Assembly: GCA_963786805.1 (NCBI GenBank)
Contig: CAWBAK010000007.1
Location: 1 to 64,000 of the forward strand
Direction of reading: 5' to 3'
DNA: 64,000 bases
From: CALGFI01 sp963786805
Lineage (GTDB): Bacteria > Actinomycetota > UBA4738 > HRBIN12
Shown: positions 52,688 through 60,895 of the stretch, one piece after another
Position numbering within the stretch: the first letter of the stretch is position 1
How the letters are laid out: every line of letters starts with the position of its first letter
The notes under the pieces: generated by a model
The model's input: only the letters and a program-made list of their open reading frames with translations
What the model was told of the DNA's origin: nothing
Database searches by the model: none
Translations under genes and position numbers: made by a program

Positions 52688-54195
52688 GCCGCATCGGCTC
52701 CGGTCATCAGGAGGCCCAGCTGCTCCGCCGTGGCGTCACTCGTCCTCACCTCGCCCGTCATCCGGCCGCGATGGAGCACGACGATCCGGTCGGTGAGCTC
52801 GAGAAGCTCGTCGAGGTCGACCGATGCGTACACGATCGCCGTGCCCTCGCCGCGCCGGGATGCGATCTCGGTCTGCACCGACTCCGTCGCGGCGAAGTCC
52901 AGACCGCGAGCCGGATAACAGCAGACGATCACGCCGGGTCGACCGGCGAGCTCGCGAGCGAGGACCATCTTCTGTTGGTTGCCGCCCGAGAGCGCGAGGG
53001 CGAGCACCTCCGGTCCTCGCACGCGGATGTCGAACCTGCGGATCAGATCTCGCGCCCGTGCGCGGATCTGACTCGGGCGCAGCAGGCCGAACCGGCTGAA
53101 GGGCTCGGTGGACGCGACGGGCAGGACGAGGTTCTCCTCGACCGTGAGCGAGCGGACGAGCCCGGACCGCAGGCGGTCGGCTGGCACGTGCGCGACGGTC
53201 TGCTCCCGTCCCGAACGATCCGAGGGGCGGCCGTCGATGGAAACCGTCCCCCGGGTGGCCTTCCGCATGCCCGCGAGGGCCTCCGTGAGCTCGACCTGGC
53301 CGCTCCCCTCGATCCCCGCGATGCCGAGGATCTCGCCGGCGCGCACCTCGAAGGTCACCCCCTGCACGGCGTCACTTCCGCGATCGTCCTTCACCCACAG
53401 GTCGTCGACCCGGAGCCGCACATCGCCGACGACCGCATCACGCCCGCGGGTCGAACGATCCGGCGTTCGGAGCTCTCCGATCATCAGCTCGGCCAACCGT
53501 TCCTTCGTGGCGACCGAGGCTTGAAGCGTCTCGACGTGCCGGCCACGGCGCAGGACGCTCACCCGGTCGGAGACCGAGAGAACCTCCTCGAGCTTGTGAC
53601 TGATCAGGAAGATCGCCACGCCCTCGGAGGCCAGCGTTCGGAGGAGCGAGGCGAGCTCGCCCGCTTCCTGCGGCGTGAGCAGTGCCGACGGCTCATCCAG
53701 GATGAGGACGTCGGGCTCGCGGATCAGCGCCTTCAGGATCTCGGCGCGCTGCTGATCGCCGACGCCGAGGTCCTCGACGGGGACGTCCTGCTCGACGTCG
53801 AAGCCGTACCGCCGAGCGAGCGCGTCCATCCGATCGGCGGTCGCCGCAAGGGAGATCCGGACGCCTCCCGCCCGGAGCGCCAACACCGCGTTCTGCGCCA
53901 CCGTGAGCGTGGGGATGAGCGAGAAGTGCTGCTGCACATACCCGATCCCGTGCGCCAACGCTTCTCGAGCGCTCTGGAACGAGACCTCTTGACCGCGGAG
54001 GAGGATCCGGCCTGCATCTGGTCGATGCAGGCCGGACAGGATCCCCATCAAGGTGGTCTTGCCCGCTCCGTTCTCGCCGAGGATCGTGTGGATCTCCCTG
54101 GGGAAGAGATCCAACGTCACTTCGTCGTTGGCCAGAACCCCCGGGTATGCCTTCGTGATCTCCTCGAGGACGACGATCGGTTCTCCATCAGTCAT
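52684..54195 (-). CDS. ABC importer ATPase, two NBDs
   Basis: A 503-residue protein with two nucleotide-binding domains. Domain 1: Walker A GENGAGKTT, LGVGDQQRAEILKAL in place of the LSGGQ signature, Walker B VLILDEPSALL, H-loop ISHK. Domain 2: GIEGSGQVEL at the Walker A position (no lysine/serine P-loop), LALSGGNQQKMVLARELAG signature. This degenerate second site is usual for the BMP-type ATPases. ATG at 54195; an in-frame GTG 6 bases earlier is also possible. Confidence 0.88.
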   Translation of the reverse strand: MTDGEPIVVLEEITKAYPGVLANDEVTLDLFPREIHTILGENGAGKTTLMGILSGLHRPDAGRILLRGQEVSFQSAREALAHGIGYVQQHFSLIPTLTVAQNAVLALRAGGVRISLAATADRMDALARRYGFDVEQDVPVEDLGVGDQQRAEILKALIREPDVLILDEPSALLTPQEAGELASLLRTLASEGVAIFLISHKLEEVLSVSDRVSVLRRGRHVETLQASVATKERLAELMIGELRTPDRSTRGRDAVVGDVRLRVDDLWVKDDRGSDAVQGVTFEVRAGEILGIAGIEGSGQVELTEALAGMRKATRGTVSIDGRPSDRSGREQTVAHVPADRLRSGLVRSLTVEENLVLPVASTEPFSRFGLLRPSQIRARARDLIRRFDIRVRGPEVLALALSGGNQQKMVLARELAGRPGVIVCCYPARGLDFAATESVQTEIASRRGEGTAIVYASVDLDELLELTDRIVVLHRGRMTGEVRTSDATAEQLGLLMTGADAA

Positions 54196-54217
54196 CGCCA
54201 CCCCGAGCCATCTCCTT

Positions 54218-54258
54218 CTCTCCTCTTGGCTCGCCCCTTACCTCTCCTCTTGGCTCGC
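54218..54258 (-). repeat. 17-bp direct repeat carrying Shine-Dalgarno-like sequence
   Basis: GCGAGCCAAGAGGAGAG on the minus strand occurs twice (54242-54258 and 54218-54234, period 24) between the stop of the binding-protein gene and the ATPase start. Both contain AGAGGAGAG. The second copy lies 23 bases before the start codon, so it is not an obvious ribosome-binding site; it may modulate mRNA stability between a highly and a less expressed gene. Confidence 0.5.
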
Positions 54259-54259
54259 T

Positions 54260-55318
54260 CTACTGGTTCGGGCACGACTCGTCGGCGGGCGGGTCGAGCT
54301 CCCCGCTCTCGATCTGCGCCTGGATGTCCAGGGCCTCGTTGTACACCTCGTCGGGGAGCAGGTCCGTATCGGAGATCGCCGGCCCGGATCCTTCGACGAT
54401 CTCGGTGATGTAGATCTTGCCCTCGAAGTTCCCCTCCTGGACGTCGCGCGCGATCTCCGTCACGAAGTCCGCCTGGGACTTCAGCACCGACGACGCGATG
54501 ACCTCGGGAGCCAGCTCGCTGTTGTCGACCCACTCGGTGATCACGGGGATCCCGGCCGACTCCGCAGCCTCGAACACGCCGAACCACGCGTTGTTCGCGT
54601 TGCCCGAGATCGCGTCGACACCCTCGTCGATCATCGCCTGTGCCGCCTGTTGCGCCCCGGTCGGGTCTTCGAAGTCGCCCGTATACGTGATCGTGATGTC
54701 GATGTCGGGGTTCGCAGCCCGTGCGCCCTCAGCGGTCCCGTTGATCGTGAGCGCCGTCCCGGGGAAGCACTGCGACCCGATCAGGCCGATCTTGCCGCTC
54801 TCGGACAGCTTGGCCAGAGCGTAACCGGCGACGAACTGCCAGTCCTGGGAGTTCTGCTGCACCGATGCCAGGTTGGTCCCGTTCTCGACCCCGCTGTTCA
54901 CCACGAGGAAGTTCACGTCCGGGAACTCCTCCGCCGCAGCGAGGGCCCCGTCGGTGAACTGTCCGCCCCACCCGATCACCAGATCGAAGCCCTGGCCGGC
55001 GAATTGCCGGTACACGTCCGTCTGGTTCGGGACCGGCACGGACTCGGTGACCGTCACCTCCGCGCCCAGCTCGCTCTCGATCGCATCCGCGGCGCGCTGG
55101 CCGTCCGCGTTGTAACCCTGATCGCTCGGCGTGCCCGGGAGCAGCACGGCGACCCTGATCCCCTCGCCGGTGCTGCCGGTGGCGCCGGTGGCGCCGGTGG
55201 CGTCGGTGCCGCCGGTGGCGCCGTCGCCGTCTCCGCCGTCATCGCCGCACGCTGCCAACAAGAGCGCACCGACCGCGAACGCGGCCAGCACGCGAGACCG
55301 CCGGTACCCGAAGTTCAT
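54260..55318 (-). CDS. BMP-family substrate-binding lipoprotein
   Basis: A 352-residue lipoprotein of the PnrA/BMP family. Signal peptide with lipobox LLAAC (Cys about 24), then a low-complexity Gly/Asp/Thr/Ala linker (GDDGGDGDGATGGTDATGATGATGSTG), then the binding domain (VAVLLPGTPSDQGYNADGQRAADAIESELG; VNSGVENGTNLASVQQNSQDWQFVAGYALAKL; IGLIGSQCFPGTALTINGTAEGARAANPDI). Such proteins bind purine nucleosides. The linker is encoded by tandem GGTGGCGCC-like repeats near 55170-55215. It is 10 bases downstream of the deaminase gene. Confidence 0.9.
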   Translation of the reverse strand: MNFGYRRSRVLAAFAVGALLLAACGDDGGDGDGATGGTDATGATGATGSTGEGIRVAVLLPGTPSDQGYNADGQRAADAIESELGAEVTVTESVPVPNQTDVYRQFAGQGFDLVIGWGGQFTDGALAAAEEFPDVNFLVVNSGVENGTNLASVQQNSQDWQFVAGYALAKLSESGKIGLIGSQCFPGTALTINGTAEGARAANPDIDITITYTGDFEDPTGAQQAAQAMIDEGVDAISGNANNAWFGVFEAAESAGIPVITEWVDNSELAPEVIASSVLKSQADFVTEIARDVQEGNFEGKIYITEIVEGSGPAISDTDLLPDEVYNEALDIQAQIESGELDPPADESCPNQ

Positions 55319-55328
55319 CTCGTCCCCC

Positions 55329-56747
55329 TCATGTCCGCCAATCCACGAAGACGCGCTTGGTCAGACCCGCGCGTTCGATGACTTCCGCCGCTCGACGCTC
55401 CGCTTCCTCGAGCACCTCCTCTTCCCGATCGAACCCGACGAGTCGCCCTTCACGAAGCCGCACGGCACCGTTCACCAGGACCGTGTCCACGTCCGATCCG
55501 TGAGCGCCGAACACCAGGGCGCCGATCGGCCGGTTCCCCACCATGACGTGCGGACGCCGCAGGTCGAAGACCGCGACGTCGGCGCGCTTACCGACCTCCA
55601 GCGAACCGACGAGGTGATCGATCCCCATCGCCTTCGCCGTGTTGATCGTCGCCATCTCGATCGCGCGTTCGGAGCTCACGAGCGTCGGGTCGAAGTGCGT
55701 CACGTTCTGCAGCAGCGCGGCGAACTTCATCTGCTCGACCATGTCCGTCGAGCAGTTCACGTACGGGCCATCGCTCCCGAGCCCGACATTGACTCCCGCC
55801 TCGAACATCTGCTTGAGCGGCGCGATCCCGTCGCACGAGTAGGCATTGCTCACCGGGTTGCTGATCACGCTGGCGCCGGCCCGCGCGACGTGATCGATCT
55901 CCCGGTCCTTGAGGTGCAGGCTGTGGATCAGTGCCCAGTTGTCCGTGAGCGCGCCCAAGCGAACGAGGTAGTCGACGTCGCCGCCGCCCGTCATCTGCTC
56001 GAACTCCTTGATGGACAGCCACGGCGTCCCGGCCGAGCAATGGTTCGTGATCTTGAGGTTCCGCCGCTGGGCCAGGGCAACGCCCTCGCGGATGATCTCG
56101 TCGGAGGTCGCGTTGTGCAGCATCCAGTTGGCACCGGTCTCGATCGCCAATCCCGAGTGGATGAGGCCGCCGGCGCCGTCCCACGTGTCGATCAGCTCCT
56201 CGGCGAGGGCGATCTCCTCCTCGCGGTTGCGGATGTGAGGCGTCGCCGGATAGTTGGTCGAGAACGGCGGGTCCGGTGTGTCGCGGAGCTCCTTCGTCAC
56301 CATCTGTCGGATCCCGACGTCGATGACCGGCTCGCAGATCGCCTTCATGGATTCGTGATCGTTGATGTTCACGATGTGGTTCAGCGTGCAGGTCGTCCCC
56401 GTGTGGAGCTGGGCGATGGCGTCCATGTACGCCGCGACCCGAAGGTCGTCGTTCGTCAGGCTGAACAGGAGCGGCAAGGCGACCTCGTCGAGCCATGGTT
56501 CTAGGAGGAGTCCCTCCCCCGTGTTCTTGAACAGGGTCCCCCAGTGGTGCATGTGACCGTTCAGGAGCCCGGGCATCGCGAGCATCCCGTGGAGGTCGAT
56601 CTCCTCGTCCGCGGCGCGATCCCCGATCTCCCCCATCGGCCCGAGGCCGGCGATCGAGTCGCCCTCCACGTGGATGAAACCGTCCGGGACCACCCGCCGA
56701 TCCGGATCGACGGTCACGAGGTAGGCATGCTTCAGCAGAACGGACAA
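55329..56747 (-). CDS. ATZ/TRZ/SsnA-type amidohydrolase (deaminase)
   Basis: A 472-residue metal-dependent hydrolase of the triazine/guanine/S-adenosylhomocysteine-deaminase group. Metal ligands: HxH in PGLLNGHMHHWGTLF, His in NLKITNHCSAG, His in IHSLHLKD and Asp in GLGSDGPYVNCSTDM. The start is most likely the TTG at 56747, seven bases after AAGGAGG (56753-56763); the GTG at 56777 lacks a site. A 99-base gap separates it from the upstream DUF1116 gene, with an operator-like motif in it, so it may have its own promoter. It probably deaminates or dehalogenates a nitrogen heterocycle. Confidence 0.85.
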   Translation of the reverse strand: MSVLLKHAYLVTVDPDRRVVPDGFIHVEGDSIAGLGPMGEIGDRAADEEIDLHGMLAMPGLLNGHMHHWGTLFKNTGEGLLLEPWLDEVALPLLFSLTNDDLRVAAYMDAIAQLHTGTTCTLNHIVNINDHESMKAICEPVIDVGIRQMVTKELRDTPDPPFSTNYPATPHIRNREEEIALAEELIDTWDGAGGLIHSGLAIETGANWMLHNATSDEIIREGVALAQRRNLKITNHCSAGTPWLSIKEFEQMTGGGDVDYLVRLGALTDNWALIHSLHLKDREIDHVARAGASVISNPVSNAYSCDGIAPLKQMFEAGVNVGLGSDGPYVNCSTDMVEQMKFAALLQNVTHFDPTLVSSERAIEMATINTAKAMGIDHLVGSLEVGKRADVAVFDLRRPHVMVGNRPIGALVFGAHGSDVDTVLVNGAVRLREGRLVGFDREEEVLEEAERRAAEVIERAGLTKRVFVDWRT

Positions 56748-56798
56748 CGGGACCCCTCCTTGCGAGCATCCACGCACGTTTCGCGGACGCGGAAACGT

Positions 56799-56813
56799 GG
56801 TGCACCGTATACA
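56799..56813. promoter_or_regulatory. Operator-like 15-mer, site A
   Basis: GGTGCACCGTATACA, matching GGTGCACGGTATGCA at 60679-60693 in 13 of 15 positions. It combines the two palindromic hexamers GTGCAC and GTATAC and lies 52-66 bases upstream of the deaminase start. FCD-type GntR proteins usually bind short palindromes containing GTATAC, and two such regulators are encoded in this locus. Confidence 0.6.
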
Positions 56814-56846
56814 GCGGTCGAATCCGAAGTCAAGGCGGGCCTCCGG

Positions 56847-58265
56847 TCAGCGAGCCTCGGCCGACAGGGCCGTTTGCCCGGCGTCCGCCAGCGCCTCGAG
56901 CGCGTGAACGAACGGCTCCATGGGCGGACGGACGACGCCGGCACCCACCTGTCCGATCCCAGGCTCACGGTGCGCGATGCCCGTGTTGATCACCGGCAGG
57001 ATCCCCGTATGGACCACCTCCCTCGCGTCGATGCCGAGCGGCGTTCCGCGGAACCCGAGCGCCGGAACCTGGAACGTCGGGTGCTCCTCGCGGGTGATCT
57101 CGTACATCGACTGGGTGATGCGAAGCGACTCCTCGATCGTGCCTCCGACGGTCTGCAACACGGCCTGAGAAGCCGCAACGGCGAAGCCGCCGAGTCCCAT
57201 CGTCTCGGTGATGGCGCTGTCGCCCAGATCGGGGTTGGCGTCGTCGGGTCCATAGCCGGGGAAGTACAAGCCGTCGATCGTCGAGGCTGGGCCCGTGAAC
57301 CATCGATCGGCGAGACCGCTCACCCGGATGCCGAATTCGCGCCCGTTGCGCGTCATCGCCGTGACGACGGAGCTGCCCGGCACACCCGAGGCGGCATCCA
57401 TCACCGCCTTCGCCGCCGCCATGGTGGGGTTCAAGAACGAGATCTCGTTCGCGGCGAGATCGGCCACGACCGCCGCCACGTCGCTCGAGGAGTGCCCCGT
57501 CGCCACCAGCGCCGGAGCGATCTCGCGGAGGAAGAGCGCGCTCCCTGCCTTGTGCCGGTTATGGCACTCATCGCCCATCTGGAGCGCCTGGGCGATGAGG
57601 AAGCGCAGGTCGATCGGTGCCGCAAGGCGCTCGAGCGCGGATCGCAGAACGGGGAGCATCCGGTCGCGCATCCACGCCAGGTGCTCCACATGCTCCCGGT
57701 GGAACGCGCCGAACCGAAGGACGCGCCCCATCCCCTCGTTCACCGGACTGAACGACCGGTTCCCCATCGGTTCTCCCTCGACGATCCACACCGGCATCGA
57801 CGGACTGACGATGCCTGCCATCGGTGCGACCGAGGCATGCTCGTGGTTGGGCGAGAAGTGCACCGCGCCCGCATCGAGCCGGGCGGCCGCCTCATCCGGC
57901 GAATCCGCAAGCCCCTCGAGGAGGGCGGCGCCCATCGCCGCGCCGCGCATCGGTCCGGTCATGTCGTCCCAGTCGATGGGGGGCCCGGCGTGCAGGAAGG
58001 TTCGCTCGTCCATGCCCGGGACCACGTCGGCCGCGCGAGCGATGCCGACGAGGGTCGGGCGGGCCTCCCGCAGCCGGCGGCTCGTCTCCTCGTTCGCCGC
58101 GGCCACCCAGGACGTGAGCGGCACCAGGTGCTGCAGCGCATCTGCTCCTGAGGCCGGCGGTGCCCACTCCAGAGCGTCGACCGTTACGCCCTGGCGCTCG
58201 AGCTCTTCGGCGAACAGGCCGATCCCAACGGCCGCTGCTCGAACTGGACCGCCGAGGATCGTCAC
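56847..58265 (-). CDS. allG: DUF1116 protein, AllG-like subunit
   Basis: A 472-residue DUF1116 protein (YlbE/AllG family) with VIGIARAADVVPGMDERTFLHAGPPIDWDDMTGPMRGAAMGAALLEGLA, MGDECHNRHKAGSALFLREIAPAL and FPGYGPDDANPDLGDSAITETMGLGGFA. In the oxamate carbamoyltransferase of enterobacteria this protein works with FdrA and the DUF2877 protein. The GTG at 58265 overlaps the fdrA stop (GTGA), so the two are co-translated. Confidence 0.85.
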   Translation of the reverse strand: MTILGGPVRAAAVGIGLFAEELERQGVTVDALEWAPPASGADALQHLVPLTSWVAAANEETSRRLREARPTLVGIARAADVVPGMDERTFLHAGPPIDWDDMTGPMRGAAMGAALLEGLADSPDEAAARLDAGAVHFSPNHEHASVAPMAGIVSPSMPVWIVEGEPMGNRSFSPVNEGMGRVLRFGAFHREHVEHLAWMRDRMLPVLRSALERLAAPIDLRFLIAQALQMGDECHNRHKAGSALFLREIAPALVATGHSSSDVAAVVADLAANEISFLNPTMAAAKAVMDAASGVPGSSVVTAMTRNGREFGIRVSGLADRWFTGPASTIDGLYFPGYGPDDANPDLGDSAITETMGLGGFAVAASQAVLQTVGGTIEESLRITQSMYEITREEHPTFQVPALGFRGTPLGIDAREVVHTGILPVINTGIAHREPGIGQVGAGVVRPPMEPFVHALEALADAGQTALSAEAR

Positions 58266-59794
58266 CGCGTCGCTCCCGGTTCGCCGGTCGATGACGCACC
58301 GGAGGCCGCGACCGCGATCCGTGCGGCACTGGCGGCACTTCGGGTGACGGTCGCACCTGCGGCCTCGAGCCGACGACGCTGATCGCCGGCGTCCTGGAGG
58401 TCGAGATCCGTTCCGCACAGCGACACGACCACCGACAGCGATCCGGCACGGGCATCCAGGAGCTCGGTGACGAGCGGCGCGAGAGCCTCCGCCGGATCGG
58501 GGTGCGCTCCGAACCCGAGGACGACATCCATCAAGAGGACCCCCACGGATGGATCGAGCCCTTCTCGCAGGGCGCGCTCGTTCCTGAGCGTGGGGTCGAT
58601 CATCGGGTGGAGCCGTCCCTGCGTGAGCGCCTCGTCGCCGAGATCGAGGAACGTGTGCTCCACGCTCTCCCATACATCCGGCACCATCGCTCCACCGGGG
58701 ATCGCGATGTTCGACCACACGCCGCCGAGGGCCTTCGCCGCAACCCCCGCTGCCTCGTGGCAGAGGGTCCCACCGCAGAACAGCCCGCGAACGAAGCCGG
58801 GCGTGAGCCCGGGCGGCGCGACGTCGTCGTCCGGCAGGGTTCGATCGTGGAGTGCCGCTGCCGCCGATGCGGCGGCCTCGAGGGACCCCACGACGTGGAC
58901 CGTCGTGCCGCCCCGTCCTGCCGAGCCAGGATCGGCGCCGAGGAGTCCGAGGACCACCGGCTTGGTCCCCTCGTTCGCACGTGAGAGGAGCGACGAGGCC
59001 GCAACGGGACCGATCGGCTTGGTGAGGACGACGATCGTCTGCGTTCCCGGGTCCTCGAACAAGATGTCGAGGGCGCGATCGGTCATCGTCCCTCCGATCT
59101 CGGCACTCAGGTCGCGCGCACCGACACCGATCGCCTGCGAGATCCCGACGCCCGCGGCATCGAGCAGGCAGGAAAGCTCCTGGATGCCGGTGCCGGACGC
59201 GCCGACGATCCCGACCGGGCCCCGCTCGACGGCGTTCGCGAACCCCACGCCGACGCCGTCGAGGATCGCCGTTCCGCAGTCGGGCCCCATCAGCAGAAGC
59301 CCCTTCTGCGCGGCCAGCTCCTTCAGCGCGCGCTCGTCCGTCGCCGAGATCCCGGAGGAGAAACAGAACACGTGCATCCCGGCTTCGAGGCCGGCTGCCA
59401 CCTCGTACGCGGCGAACTGGCCGGGGACGGAGACGATCAGAAGGTTGACCTCCGGCTCCCGGCGCGCGAGCGCACGGACGTTGCGGAACCGGTCACTCGC
59501 GACGTTCCGTTCGCGATCGCCGTCGCGCCTCGTCGACCACCCGTCGACCAAGTCGTCGACGGCGTCGAGAGCACGCTCGTCTCGCGCGCGAACAGCGACG
59601 ACGAGATCGTTCATGCCGGGGGGATCGCCGGGGAGCTCATAGCCCTGTCGAGCCAAGAGGTCGAGGTTGATCGGCGTCGCCACGAGCGCCGCGACGTCGA
59701 ACACGCCGTCGAGCGCGCCGGCATCTCTGGACAGCATCATCAACGAGACGGAGTCGTAGTACGTGCCGCGACGAACCTCGACCCGCTCGATCAC
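58262..59794 (-). CDS. fdrA: FdrA, acyl-CoA-synthetase-like carbamoyltransferase subunit
   Basis: A 510-residue FdrA protein, related to the alpha and beta subunits of succinyl-CoA synthetase. Visible blocks are YYDSVSLMMLSRDA at the N-terminus, NLLIVSVPGQFAAYEVAAGLEAG, GLLLMGPDCGTAILDGVGVGFANAVERGPVGIVGASGTGIQELSCLLD, GTMTDRALDILFEDPGTQTIVVLTKPIG and GLFCGGTLCHEAAG, with no obvious phosphohistidine. FdrA-type proteins carry the carbamoyl-phosphate step of oxamate carbamoyl transfer. GTG at 59794 overlaps the nitrilase stop. Confidence 0.88.
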   Translation of the reverse strand: MIERVEVRRGTYYDSVSLMMLSRDAGALDGVFDVAALVATPINLDLLARQGYELPGDPPGMNDLVVAVRARDERALDAVDDLVDGWSTRRDGDRERNVASDRFRNVRALARREPEVNLLIVSVPGQFAAYEVAAGLEAGMHVFCFSSGISATDERALKELAAQKGLLLMGPDCGTAILDGVGVGFANAVERGPVGIVGASGTGIQELSCLLDAAGVGISQAIGVGARDLSAEIGGTMTDRALDILFEDPGTQTIVVLTKPIGPVAASSLLSRANEGTKPVVLGLLGADPGSAGRGGTTVHVVGSLEAAASAAAALHDRTLPDDDVAPPGLTPGFVRGLFCGGTLCHEAAGVAAKALGGVWSNIAIPGGAMVPDVWESVEHTFLDLGDEALTQGRLHPMIDPTLRNERALREGLDPSVGVLLMDVVLGFGAHPDPAEALAPLVTELLDARAGSLSVVVSLCGTDLDLQDAGDQRRRLEAAGATVTRSAASAARIAVAASGASSTGEPGATR

Positions 59795-60645
59795 CGCGGA
59801 GCGACGGCCGAGACCGGATCCTCGGCCAAAGCCCGGTACAGCTCCGGGCGCCGCCAGCGCATCATCCCGGGGATGGTGTCGTACTTCCTCGGGAACTCGA
59901 TGCGTGCGTCCTGGCTCCGCAGGTACTCCAGCCGGTCCAGGTCAAGATCCGCCAGGAGCAGGCCTTCGCCCGGTGCAGCCGCGAGGATCTGCTCGGGCGC
60001 CGCGATCTGGCCGACACCTTGCTCGTCGGCCGCGTACAGGTTCTGCGAGGCGACGGTGAACACGAGGTTCTCGATCGCCCGTGCCCACAGCAGGGTGCGC
60101 CAGGTGGCGAGCAGCTCGTTGATCGCCCCGCCTGCCGGGTACACGATCACGTCGGCGCCCTGCAGCGCGAGCACGCGGGACAGCTCCGGGACGTAGACCT
60201 CCGAGCAGACCAGCATCCCGATCTTGCCCAGGCGCGTGTTCACGACCTGCGGCGGCTCGGGCCCCTCGACGTAGTCGACCTGCCAGACGTCCAGGTCCTT
60301 GTAGACGTAGGGACCGACCGGCGAGGTACGCCGGTACGTGGAGGCGACCGCTCCGGTGTCATCGATCAGGCTGAGGCACACGTGGTGTCCCTGGGCGCCG
60401 GCGATCGGCTCGATCCGACCGGCGACCACGTGCACGCCGAGCGAGCGCGCCCCCTCCTGGAGCGGCCCGAGCGAGTCGTAGTGGCTCGCCGGGTTCGTCG
60501 GACCCGGGTACCCCTCGGGGAACACCACGAGATCGGCTCCCTGCTCGGACGCCCGCTGCATCCACTCGAGCGACTGCTCGACGTTGCGCTCCTCCTCCGG
60601 ACCGTGATGGCTCCGGGGCTGGACGGCCGCGACCTTGATCTTCAT
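59791..60645 (-). CDS. Nitrilase-superfamily amidase
   Basis: A 284-residue carbon-nitrogen hydrolase. Glu44 in VFPEGYPGPT and Cys147 in IGMLVCSEVYVPEL are two of the catalytic residues. The usual Lys of the YRK motif is absent: the sequence reads YRRTSPVGPYVYKD, so Lys116, 9-10 residues later, or Arg may take its place. It is the first gene of the long run, with ATG at 60645 behind GAGGGGGATG. Probable substrates are carbamoyl or amide intermediates such as N-carbamoyl amino acids. Confidence 0.85.
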   Translation of the reverse strand: MKIKVAAVQPRSHHGPEEERNVEQSLEWMQRASEQGADLVVFPEGYPGPTNPASHYDSLGPLQEGARSLGVHVVAGRIEPIAGAQGHHVCLSLIDDTGAVASTYRRTSPVGPYVYKDLDVWQVDYVEGPEPPQVVNTRLGKIGMLVCSEVYVPELSRVLALQGADVIVYPAGGAINELLATWRTLLWARAIENLVFTVASQNLYAADEQGVGQIAAPEQILAAAPGEGLLLADLDLDRLEYLRSQDARIEFPRKYDTIPGMMRWRRPELYRALAEDPVSAVAPR

Positions 60646-60678
60646 GGCATCCCCCTCGTAGACCGCCGGTCGGCGTAC

Positions 60679-60693
60679 GGTGCACGGTATGCA
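60679..60693. promoter_or_regulatory. Operator-like 15-mer, site B
   Basis: GGTGCACGGTATGCA; reads TGCATACCGTGCACC on the minus strand. It matches site A in 13 of 15 and site D in 13 of 15 positions. Confidence 0.6.
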
Positions 60694-60843
60694 ATGCGGG
60701 GCGTGCCGGTCAAGGGAAAACGCCAAAGGGAGATCGGGAGGTATACACGGCTGAGGCCCACCCGCCGGGGCCGACGATGGGGCTTTGCGGGCTTGAGCTT
60801 TGCGGGCTTGGGACCCGCGCTGGTTGACCGCTCGCCGCTCGGC

Positions 60844-60858
60844 CGCATACCGTACACC
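60844..60858. promoter_or_regulatory. Operator-like 15-mer, site D
   Basis: CGCATACCGTACACC on the plus strand; 13 of 15 positions agree with the minus-strand reading of site B. It lies 38 bases upstream of the GntR start at 60896. Confidence 0.55.
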
Positions 60859-60895
60859 ACGACCCGCGTCGGGCGTGACCGGGCCGGGGGAGACG

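Larger units (their letters stand above)
60646..60895. promoter_or_regulatory. Divergent promoter/operator region of the catabolic locus
   Basis: 250 bases separating the minus-strand nitrilase-led run and the plus-strand regulator-led run. It holds two motif copies (60679-60693 and 60844-60858) and a partial GTATAC at 60741. Each of the two complete copies lies 34-52 bases upstream of a start codon: 34-48 before the nitrilase ATG at 60645, 38-52 before the GntR GTG at 60896. Such spacing fits repression by occlusion. Confidence 0.55.

Noticed and set aside
55167..55215. GC-rich tandem repeat that could be a regulatory or CRISPR-like array
   Set aside because: It encodes the Gly/Ala/Thr linker of the lipoprotein, in frame, with no spacers.
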